From positions 248,001-312,000 of the forward strand of contig NZ_BAABHD010000005.1 in assembly GCF_039541915.1 (NCBI RefSeq): a stretch of 64,000 bases of DNA, given 5' to 3'. Source of the stretch: Nibrella saemangeumensis (GTDB taxonomy: Bacteria; Bacteroidota; Bacteroidia; Cytophagales; Spirosomataceae). A model generated the notes under the pieces. It was not told where the DNA came from. It did no database searches and saw only the letters and a program-made list of their open reading frames with translations. The position numbers were made by a program, and so were the translations under genes. How positions within the stretch are numbered: position 1 is the first letter of the stretch; the number at the start of each line of letters is the position of its first letter. Below are positions 26,947 to 33,841 of the stretch, one piece after another.

Positions 26947-28605
26947 TTATTTTCCTTTTAGCAGCGTCTGGTAGCGGTTCATGTCTTTGAACAGGTCCAG
27001 GGCGGCTTTGATCTCAGGATCGGTCGTGAAAGAAGTTTCTTTCATCCCCTTCTGCAGGTAATAGTGGCCGGCGATTTCCTGTTCCAGCAAGGTCTTGATT
27101 TCGCCTTTGAACGTATTCAGGTCAGCATCTTTGCTGTGCGAGACTTTGTTCTTCAACGCTTTGATCTGATCCTGAATCTGGTCGAAGTACTTTTCTTTCT
27201 TAGCCGAAGCCTCCAGATCACCCAGATCTTTTTCAACCTGCGTGGTGTAGTCGTATTCTTTGTCCTTCAGCCACTTGGTAAAGTCCTGGTACTCGGCATC
27301 AGTCAGGCGGAACTCGCGGGCCGGCTTAATGGTCGGGTGCTCGTGGTGGTACTTTACGGCATAGTCGAAGATCAGGCCTTTGTTGTTCAGGCTTAAGGCA
27401 ATTGGTGTTGGTGTGGCCGCTTCGGTCGTAATGTCTGGAGTTACCCCACCGCCGTCGTATACCACACGGCCATTGCGGGTTTTGAATGCAGTCTTTAGCG
27501 AATCAGGTATTTTACCAACGCTGCCATCCGGGTTGCGGTGGCTGTAGTCGATGGCCTGGATACAGCGGCCGCTCGGAATGTAATATTTCGCCGTGGTGAT
27601 CTTCAGCTTGGTATTAAACGAGAGTTCGCGGGTGGTTTGTACCAGTCCTTTGCCGTACGTCCGCTGGCCAATAAGCACCCCCCGGTCGTAGTCCTGAATC
27701 ACGCCCGACACAATCTCGGCGGCCGATGCGCTCCGGCTGTTGGTCAGCACTACCAGCGGCATCTCGGTATCCATGGCCGGATACAGCGCATTGTAGGTCT
27801 TGTTCCACTCGGTTACCTTGCCTTTCGTGGTTACCACCTCCGAATCTTTTGGAATAAAGATGTTGGCAATGTCGATAGACATATTGAGGAGTCCGCCCGG
27901 ATTCTCGCGTACATCCAGAATCAGCTTCTTCATGCCCTTGCCCTTTAGTTCGGTGAAGGCGTTCCGTACTTCGCGGGAAGCCGTGCTGGTAAAATCTTTC
28001 AGATCGATATAGCCAACTTCATCGGTAATCATGCCGTAAAACGGCACGTTGGTCATCTTCACCACATCGCGCATGACCGACAGTTCCAAGGGTGCTTTTT
28101 GCCCATAACGGTTCACCGTGAGCTTCACTGCCGTACCATTTTGGCCACGAAGCAGTTTACCGGGGTCCATCTCACGGCGGGTCTTTACGTCAACGCCGTC
28201 AACCTTTAGAATTTCGTCGCCAAGCTGCAAGCCTGCCTTTTCGGCGGGAGTACCCTCATACACCATCATCACAATGCTCTTTCCCTGGCGGGTTCCGATC
28301 AGGGCACCAATGCCGTTGTAACGGCCGGTAGTCATCGTCATGTAATCTTCAATTTCGTCTTCGGCGTAGAAGTTAGTGTACGGGTCGAGGGCCTTCAGCA
28401 TGGCGTCGATACTCGTTTTCACCATCCGGTTCGGGTTGATCTCATCCACGTAGTACATGTTCAGTTCTTTGAACAGCGTAGCGTAAATGTCGAGGTTGCG
28501 GGCAATCTCGAAAAACCGGTCGTCGTTGCGGAACGACACAAAGGTAATGCTGACCGTCAGCAGCAGGGCGGAGGCTGCTAGTGTAAGGCGTTTACGGGAT
28601 AGCAT
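26947..28605 (-). CDS. S41 family C-terminal processing protease (CtpA/Prc type)
   Basis: The 552-residue protein has an N-terminal signal anchor (RLTLAASALLLTVSITFVSF) and a PDZ domain (VYEGTPAEKAGLQLGDEILK). The S41 catalytic centre shows Ser in TNSRSASAAEIVSG and Lys in GQRTYGKGLVQ. After the protease domain comes a charged helical region of about 200 residues. It works in the periplasm and trims or degrades envelope proteins. ATG 28605 is chosen because it places the basic residues right before the hydrophobic segment. It is the last gene of the rpmH-rnpA group. Confidence 0.92.
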   Translation of the reverse strand: MLSRKRLTLAASALLLTVSITFVSFRNDDRFFEIARNLDIYATLFKELNMYYVDEINPNRMVKTSIDAMLKALDPYTNFYAEDEIEDYMTMTTGRYNGIGALIGTRQGKSIVMMVYEGTPAEKAGLQLGDEILKVDGVDVKTRREMDPGKLLRGQNGTAVKLTVNRYGQKAPLELSVMRDVVKMTNVPFYGMITDEVGYIDLKDFTSTASREVRNAFTELKGKGMKKLILDVRENPGGLLNMSIDIANIFIPKDSEVVTTKGKVTEWNKTYNALYPAMDTEMPLVVLTNSRSASAAEIVSGVIQDYDRGVLIGQRTYGKGLVQTTRELSFNTKLKITTAKYYIPSGRCIQAIDYSHRNPDGSVGKIPDSLKTAFKTRNGRVVYDGGGVTPDITTEAATPTPIALSLNNKGLIFDYAVKYHHEHPTIKPAREFRLTDAEYQDFTKWLKDKEYDYTTQVEKDLGDLEASAKKEKYFDQIQDQIKALKNKVSHSKDADLNTFKGEIKTLLEQEIAGHYYLQKGMKETSFTTDPEIKAALDLFKDMNRYQTLLKGK

Positions 28606-28642
28606 ATGAATAGTTGGCAGTTTACAGGTACACAATAAAACC

Positions 28643-28665
28643 GGTAGTCTGACAGTATGACTACC
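28643..28665. repeat. Hairpin with TAGT-type repeats at the rnpA stop
   Basis: GGTAGTC (28643-28649) pairs with GACTACC (28659-28665). The adjacent rnpA end is built from similar AGTAGG/GTCGTGG/GCAGTAG units. No T-run follows, so it may be a repeat rather than a terminator. Confidence 0.45.
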
Positions 28666-29054
28666 TACTGCCCACGACCTACTCTCTTTAAAGCTAATTT
28701 CATGCTTTTTTCTATCTCTTCAAACGAAATTTTATCGCGTGCGGTATAAAGAAACGCGATATAGGCCGGAAGTTGCTTATCCGGGCCCGCGGTGTCGACC
28801 ATAATGGCCTTATTTTGCCGATACCCTTCCCGAATCCGGCGTCGGATGAGGTTGCGATCAACGGCTTTTTTGAAGTTCCGTTTGGAGACGGTAATCAGGA
28901 TAGCGGGGAGAGGGGACGGTTCGGGCTCATAGAGGCAGAGCACCCGAAACGGAAAAAGGTAGAACGTCTTGACATCCGTGCTACCTTTTTCAAATAATCG
29001 GTCAATAATTTTCCGACTGGAGAGTCGTTCGGCTTTCGTAAATGTTAAACGCAT
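28665..29054 (-). CDS. rnpA: Ribonuclease P protein component
   Basis: The 129-residue basic protein begins MRLTFTKAERLSSRKIIDRLF and carries the RNR motif in KKAVDRNLIRRRIREGYRQN. It helps the RNase P RNA mature tRNA 5' ends. The gene is next to rpmH as in most bacteria, but the two are separated by a 22-bp perfect inverted repeat. The last codons lie in a repeat-like stretch. Confidence 0.94.
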   Translation of the reverse strand: MRLTFTKAERLSSRKIIDRLFEKGSTDVKTFYLFPFRVLCLYEPEPSPLPAILITVSKRNFKKAVDRNLIRRRIREGYRQNKAIMVDTAGPDKQLPAYIAFLYTARDKISFEEIEKSMKLALKRVGRGQ

Positions 29055-29062
29055 CGTAGTCG

Positions 29063-29140
29063 ATACGGGGCCGCCCGGCGGTCGTTAGTGGATAGTCGTC
29101 AGTAAAACTATAGACTAGCGACCGCCGGGCGGCCCCGTAT
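29063..29140. repeat. Perfect 22-bp GC-rich inverted repeat between rpmH and rnpA
   Basis: Bases 29063-29084 and 29119-29140 are perfect reverse complements (outer end ATACGGGGCCGCCCGG), around a 34-nt AT-rich centre. The flanks and centre hold GTCGTTAGT, AGTCGTCAGT and ACTAACGACT units. The 13-mer GTCGTCAGTAAAA at 29095-29107 recurs exactly at 11668-11680 after fadB. In RNA this would be a very stable hairpin between the L34 and RNase P protein cistrons. Confidence 0.85.
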
Positions 29141-29157
29141 TGACTAACGACTATAAG

Positions 29158-29325
29158 TTATGCCTTAAAACGATCGCCTTTCTTTTCGTCTGATACGGTC
29201 AGCTTATGACGACCCTTCTGACGACGAGCGGCCAGCACTTTACGGCCGTTATGCGTAGCCATACGTTCACGGAAGCCGTGCTTGTTTCTCCGCTTGCGGT
29301 TCGACGGTTGGTAAGTTCTTTTCAT
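29158..29325 (-). CDS. rpmH: 50S ribosomal protein L34
   Basis: The 55-residue basic protein reads MKRTYQPSNRKRRNKHGFRE and then the RMATHNGRKVLAARR core, unmistakable for L34. It ends DEKKGDRFKA, a slightly longer acidic/basic tail than the 44-46 residues of enterobacterial L34. The ATG is about 42 nt downstream of a good promoter. It leads the rpmH-rnpA pair. Confidence 0.95.
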   Translation of the reverse strand: MKRTYQPSNRKRRNKHGFRERMATHNGRKVLAARRQKGRHKLTVSDEKKGDRFKA

Positions 29326-29366
29326 TGTATTATATGCTCAATAACCCTGTTTCCCAAATGAGCTTG

Positions 29367-29398
29367 CAAAGGTAGAAAAACGTTGGCAGTTAATCAAG
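29367..29398 (-). promoter_or_regulatory. Bacteroidota-type promoter of rpmH
   Basis: On the minus strand CTTG (29398-29395) is followed after 20 nt by TACCTTTG (29374-29367). This fits the TTTG/TAnnTTTG consensus and lies about 40 nt ahead of the L34 start. Confidence 0.68.
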
Positions 29399-29483
29399 TC
29401 GGCTTTTGTTTTTGTGGTGCAGAATTCCTGATTTTTATACGATTCGGGTGCTGAAGCCCGCGATGTTTAGACAAACCAACCGG

Positions 29484-29491
29484 TATATTTG
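29484..29491 (+). promoter_or_regulatory. Possible -7 box of the M61 peptidase gene
   Basis: TATATTTG fits TAnnTTTG and lies 42 bases before the ATG at 29534. No clear -33 box is visible. Its place supports the ATG at 29534 over an upstream TTG at 29489, which falls inside this box. Confidence 0.4.
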
Positions 29492-29533
29492 TTAGCTGTA
29501 CAAAGTCCATACCTGTACCTGTTATCCCGGATT

Positions 29534-31000
29534 ATGCACTACACCCTTTCATCTGCCCACCCTGACGCTCATTACATCGATATTGAATGCCGGCTTACCG
29601 GCGTTTCACAGCCTGAACTGGAACTTCAGCTACCCGCCTGGCGACCCGGCCGGTATGAACTGCAGAATTTTGCTAAAAACATTCAGCGCTTCGAGATCTT
29701 CGACGGGAATGGGCAACCGCTACCCTTCCATAAGCTTACCAAAGACCGCTGGCGGGTACAAACCAACGGTGCCAGCGACATAGTAATTCGGTACAACTAT
29801 TACACTAGCATCATCAACGCCGGCACCAGTTACGTCAGTGAGGAGATGTTGTATGTAAACTTCATTAACCTGTGCCTGTATGCGGAGGGGCGTATCGATG
29901 AACCTTGTACGGTGAAGCTTGATATTCCCGACAACTGGACCATCGCCTGCGGGCTCCGGCAGGTGGGGCCAGGGGAGTTACAGGCCAGTGACTTTTATGA
30001 GCTGGTTGACTGTCCACTCATTGCCTCACCTGATCTACAAGACATAGCGTATGAAGTCGATGGCATCGATTTTCACGTCTGGATTCAGGGGAATATTAAA
30101 CCGGATCAGGAACGGATTATTGCCGATTTCAGCCGATTCTCCAAGGCCCAGATTCAACTGTTTGGCGAGTTCCCGGAAAAAGACTATCATTTTCTGACCA
30201 TTGTTCTCCCGACTGCCTTTTACCACGGTGTCGAGCACCGCAACTCCACCATGCTGGTGCTGGGGCCCGACGATGAGGGCGAAGGGCTCTACCAGGATCT
30301 GCTGGGTGTATCGTCGCACGAGTTATTCCATGCCTGGAACATCATCCGCATCCGCCCGAAGGAGATGCTGCCCTACGATTTTACCCGCGAAAACTATTTC
30401 CCCACCTGCTTTGTCGCCGAGGGCGTAACGACCTATTACGGCGATCTGATGCTGCGCCGGTCGGGCGTGTTCGATGAGGCCGCGTACCTGAAAGAGTTGC
30501 AGGTGCTGTTCAAACGGCATTTTGAGGTGAGCGGCCGGGCATTCCAGTCGCTGGTGGATTCCTCGTTTGACCTCTGGCTGGATGGGTATGAAAAAGGCGT
30601 ACCGGACCGGAAGGTGTCGGTTTACCAGAAAGGGGCCATTGCCGCCATGATCCTGGACCTGCACATCCGCCAGCAAACAAACCACGCCCGCTCACTGGAC
30701 GATGTCATGCGGCTGATGTGGGAACGCTTCGGCAAACCGTTTGTCGGCTATACCCTCGACGACTACCGCTCCGTAACGGAAGAAGTAGCCGGAGAACCGT
30801 TGGACTGGTACTACGAACACTGTATATTCGGCAACCAGCCGCTGGAAGATCTGCTGAATCAATATCTGATTTTTGTTGGCCTGTACATGGATTACGACGA
30901 AAACGGCGGTGTGGTGCTGCATAAGCTGGACGATGAAACCGGGCAGATGCAGCGGGAGAACTGGTGTGCCAGTACCCCGGCCCTATACCCCGGATTATAA
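29534..31000 (+). CDS. M61 family zinc metallopeptidase, apparently without the C-terminal PDZ domain
   Basis: The 488-residue protein has the beta-sandwich N-domain (LQLPAWRPGRYELQNFAKN) and the zinc motif HELFH at 262-266 in SSHELFHAWNIIRIRP. A downstream glutamate is in FVAEGVTTYYGDLML. Glycyl-aminopeptidase-type M61 proteins are usually near 580-620 residues with a PDZ domain; this one stops at about the point where it would begin. There is no signal peptide. The last codons and the TAA fall in a hairpin repeat (30985-31006). Confidence 0.87.
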   Translation: MHYTLSSAHPDAHYIDIECRLTGVSQPELELQLPAWRPGRYELQNFAKNIQRFEIFDGNGQPLPFHKLTKDRWRVQTNGASDIVIRYNYYTSIINAGTSYVSEEMLYVNFINLCLYAEGRIDEPCTVKLDIPDNWTIACGLRQVGPGELQASDFYELVDCPLIASPDLQDIAYEVDGIDFHVWIQGNIKPDQERIIADFSRFSKAQIQLFGEFPEKDYHFLTIVLPTAFYHGVEHRNSTMLVLGPDDEGEGLYQDLLGVSSHELFHAWNIIRIRPKEMLPYDFTRENYFPTCFVAEGVTTYYGDLMLRRSGVFDEAAYLKELQVLFKRHFEVSGRAFQSLVDSSFDLWLDGYEKGVPDRKVSVYQKGAIAAMILDLHIRQQTNHARSLDDVMRLMWERFGKPFVGYTLDDYRSVTEEVAGEPLDWYYEHCIFGNQPLEDLLNQYLIFVGLYMDYDENGGVVLHKLDDETGQMQRENWCASTPALYPGL

Positions 31001-31094
31001 ATCCGGTTTTAAAACAGCTTACTTAAACGGTTAATTTCGAACCGGAATAGAATTCCGGGATACAGAAAAAGCGGAATTCCATTCCGCTGTACAT
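30985..31094. repeat. Cluster of three REP-like mini-hairpins between the M61 and GH130 genes
   Basis: Three short stems: CCGGATT/AATCCGG (30990-30996/31000-31006), CCGGAAT/ATTCCGG (31042-31048/31052-31058) and GCGGAAT/ATTCCGC (31071-31077/31081-31087). The first has a left TATA head; the other two face the opposite way with GATACA and TGTACA at their right side. The stop codon of the M61 gene is inside the first. The GH130 ATG at 31095 follows directly after the TGTACAT of the third. The stem sequences differ but stay paired. Confidence 0.7.
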
Positions 31095-32243
31095 ATGATG
31101 AACCCTCTACCTACCCTGCTTCTGCTGGCAGCAACTACCTGTCAGCTTGTATTTGGTCAATCGCAGCCCGGTACCGTCCGTCGGCCAACATCAACCGCCA
31201 GTAGTTCACGTACTGAAAAGCCGTGGATGCTGGGGCCGTTCCGAAAGGTAAATGCGGCTAATCCTATTATGAAAGCGAATCCGAACACCACCTTTGACTG
31301 CCCTGTACGGAAGGAAACGGTACGCTGGGAGGAAAAAGATGTGTTCAATCCAGCCACGGTCGTGCGCAATGGTAAGATTTACATGATCTACCGCGCTGAA
31401 GATGTGGTCGGAAAACACGCGGGTACGTCCCGGCTGGGGCTGGCCGTCAGCACCGACGGTATTCACTTCAAACGCATGCCGAAACCGGTATTTTACCCGA
31501 ACAACGACCCCATGAAAACCTACGAATGGGAAGGTGGCTGTGAGGATCCGCGGGTGGTGGAGAGCCCTAACGGCGTTTATGTGATGACCTATACCTCTTA
31601 CGATGGCGACAAAGCCCGGCTGTGTGTAGCTACATCCCGCGATCTGGAGAACTGGCAGAAACAGGGGCTGGCCTTCGGTGAAGCCTACAATGGCAAGTAC
31701 CAGAACGAGTGGTCAAAATCAGGTTCAATCGTTTGTAAACGCGTTGGTGACCGGTTGGTAGCGCAGAAAATCAACGATAAGTACTGGATGTACTGGGGCG
31801 ATCAGGCGGAATTGTACGTGGCTACGTCAGACGATCTCCTCCACTGGACACCCTTGCATAAGGCCAACGGTAAACTCCTTGCCGTTGCCGAAAGCCGGAA
31901 AGGCAAGCATGACTCCCGGCTGATGGAGCCCGGACCACCGGCACTGATTACCCCTCGCGGCATTCTACTGATCTACAACGGCATGAACGCCCCCCGAAAT
32001 GGCGATCCGAACCTGCCGGAAGGTACTTATGCCGCCGGACAACTGCTGTTTGACGCTAACGACCCGGTGAATCTGATCGACCGCTCCGAGAATTATTTCT
32101 TCAAACCGGATCAGCCATACGAGATCACCGGTCAGGTGAATAACGTTTGTTTTCTGGAGGGGCTGGCCCCCTACAAAGGCAAGTGGTTTCTTTATTACGG
32201 TACCGCCGACTCTAAAATTGCTGTAGCAACGGCACCGCAATAA
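31095..32243 (+). CDS. Secreted glycoside hydrolase family 130 protein (beta-mannoside phosphorylase/hydrolase type)
   Basis: The 382-residue protein has a signal peptide (PTLLLLAATTCQLVFGQ) and a five-bladed beta-propeller pattern. NPATVVRNGKIYMIYRAED and YEWEGGCEDPRVVESPNGV are family GH130 signatures; the Asp in GGCEDPRV is the conserved catalytic acid. Family members cleave beta-mannosides by phosphorolysis or hydrolysis. A secreted location points to hydrolysis, because free phosphate and sugar phosphate recovery would be poor outside; that is inference. A mini-hairpin precedes its ATG. Confidence 0.85.
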   Translation: MMNPLPTLLLLAATTCQLVFGQSQPGTVRRPTSTASSSRTEKPWMLGPFRKVNAANPIMKANPNTTFDCPVRKETVRWEEKDVFNPATVVRNGKIYMIYRAEDVVGKHAGTSRLGLAVSTDGIHFKRMPKPVFYPNNDPMKTYEWEGGCEDPRVVESPNGVYVMTYTSYDGDKARLCVATSRDLENWQKQGLAFGEAYNGKYQNEWSKSGSIVCKRVGDRLVAQKINDKYWMYWGDQAELYVATSDDLLHWTPLHKANGKLLAVAESRKGKHDSRLMEPGPPALITPRGILLIYNGMNAPRNGDPNLPEGTYAAGQLLFDANDPVNLIDRSENYFFKPDQPYEITGQVNNVCFLEGLAPYKGKWFLYYGTADSKIAVATAPQ

Positions 32244-32290
32244 CAAGCTTTTTTTTCCTACATTTAGCCGAACCCTTTTCGCTGCCACCT

Positions 32291-33805
32291 ATGCAGACTT
32301 CATCGACCCGCACCCTGTCTTTTGCCGAATACGTACAGCATGACGCGACGAGCCTGGCCGAACTCGTCCGGAAAGGTGAAGTAACGCCGGCCGAACTGCT
32401 GGAAACTGCCGTTACCCGCGCCGAAGTCGTTAACCCGAAGATCAACGCCATTGTACAGCCGTTATACGACCACGGTCGGGCACTGCTGGATAAATTGCCG
32501 GCCGATGCACCGTTCCGGGGTGTTCCCTTTTTGCTGAAAGACCTGGAAATGGATTGGGAAGGTACGCCCATGCGTTCGGGCTCGGTGGCTTACCGCAACC
32601 ATGTATCGACCCGCGACAGCGAAGTGGTCAAGCGATTCAAAGCGGCCGGTCTGGTGTTTTTCGGTAAGACCAACACGCCTGAGTTTGGCTTGACCCCCTT
32701 TACGGAAGCCAAACTATACGGTCCAGCCCATAACCCCTGGAATCTGAACCATTCGACCGGGGGCTCCAGCGGGGGCTCGGCGGCTGCCGTAGCGGCCGGT
32801 ATTGTGCCCGCAGCGACGGCTACCGACGGTGGGGGTTCTATCCGGATTCCGGCCGCGTGCTGTGGGTTATTTGGCATGAAACCTTCAAGGGGGCGGGTCA
32901 CCTTAGGCCCGCGTTTTGGCGAAGCCTGGAGCGGAGCCGTAGCCGGTCTGGCCGTTACCCGCAGTGTGCGCGATAGTGCAGCCTTGCTGGATGCCATTGC
33001 CGGGCCGAGTATTGGAGACCCGTATTACCTGCCTGCGCCGGAGCGGCCATTTGCCGAGGAAGTGAATCGGGAGCCTGGTCGCCTGCGGATCGCCTTTACG
33101 ACGCAGCATCCGTTTCCTAACCAAAAAGTCCATGCCGAATGCGTGAAGGCTATTCACGAAACAGTAAAACTTTTAGAGAGTCTGGGCCACACCCTCGAAG
33201 AGATTGCGCTGCCGTATACACCCGACATCCTGAGCCGCACCTTTCTGACAATGGTATTTGGTGAAACAGCCGCTACCCTCCGCGAGGTAAGCGCTTACCT
33301 GAATCGCCCGGCCCGACGGAGTGATGTTGAACTGGCAACCTGGACGCAGGCCCGCATTGGCGAAGCGTATACCGCCGGAGATTTTGCTTACCAAAAGCGA
33401 AAATGGAATGATCTGAGCCGAACGATGGGGCATTTACATGAAACCTACGATGTAATGCTGACGCCTACACTAGCCCGCCCGCCCATCCGGATTGGCGAGT
33501 TACAACCTACGGCGCAGGAAGAAAAGCTCATCAAGCTGGTTGATACTCTGAACGGATTACGCTTTCTCCGCAATAGTAAAGTCATCGACCAATTGGCCGA
33601 AAAGTCATTCGGCTATATCCCTTACACGCCCATCGCCAATATGACCGGGCAGCCTTCTATGTCGGTGCCCCTGCACTGGACACCAGACGGCCTGCCCATC
33701 GGCTCCATGTTTACGGGGAAGCTGGGCGACGAAGCCCTGCTATACCGGCTGGCCGCCCAGGTGGAGCAGGCCAAACCGTGGTTTGCTAAACAGCCGAATC
33801 TGTAA
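32291..33805 (+). CDS. Amidase (amidase-signature family)
   Basis: The 504-residue protein holds the Ser-cisSer-Lys triad: Lys83 in PFLLKDLEMD, Ser159 in STGGSSGGSAAA and Ser183 in TDGGGSIRIPA. The spacing 76 and 24 is that of the family. It hydrolyses carboxylic amides; the substrate cannot be told from sequence. No signal peptide. It is not GatA by context, as no gatB or gatC is near. The TAA stop lies in the stem of the following palindrome. Confidence 0.9.
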   Translation: MQTSSTRTLSFAEYVQHDATSLAELVRKGEVTPAELLETAVTRAEVVNPKINAIVQPLYDHGRALLDKLPADAPFRGVPFLLKDLEMDWEGTPMRSGSVAYRNHVSTRDSEVVKRFKAAGLVFFGKTNTPEFGLTPFTEAKLYGPAHNPWNLNHSTGGSSGGSAAAVAAGIVPAATATDGGGSIRIPAACCGLFGMKPSRGRVTLGPRFGEAWSGAVAGLAVTRSVRDSAALLDAIAGPSIGDPYYLPAPERPFAEEVNREPGRLRIAFTTQHPFPNQKVHAECVKAIHETVKLLESLGHTLEEIALPYTPDILSRTFLTMVFGETAATLREVSAYLNRPARRSDVELATWTQARIGEAYTAGDFAYQKRKWNDLSRTMGHLHETYDVMLTPTLARPPIRIGELQPTAQEEKLIKLVDTLNGLRFLRNSKVIDQLAEKSFGYIPYTPIANMTGQPSMSVPLHWTPDGLPIGSMFTGKLGDEALLYRLAAQVEQAKPWFAKQPNL

Positions 33806-33834
33806 AACGGATCGGTTCGCCGATCCGTTTTACA
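33801..33834. terminator. Bidirectional hairpin (REP-like, TGTA heads) between amidase and carB
   Basis: A perfect 15-bp stem (33801-33815 with 33820-33834, arm TGTAAAACGGATCGG) closed by a TTCG tetraloop. It contains the amidase stop codon and ends 7 bases before the carB stop. Both ends carry TGTA/TACA heads like the other mini-hairpins, so it may be a fused repeat pair doing terminator duty. Confidence 0.75.
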
Positions 33835-33841
33835 CATGCGC

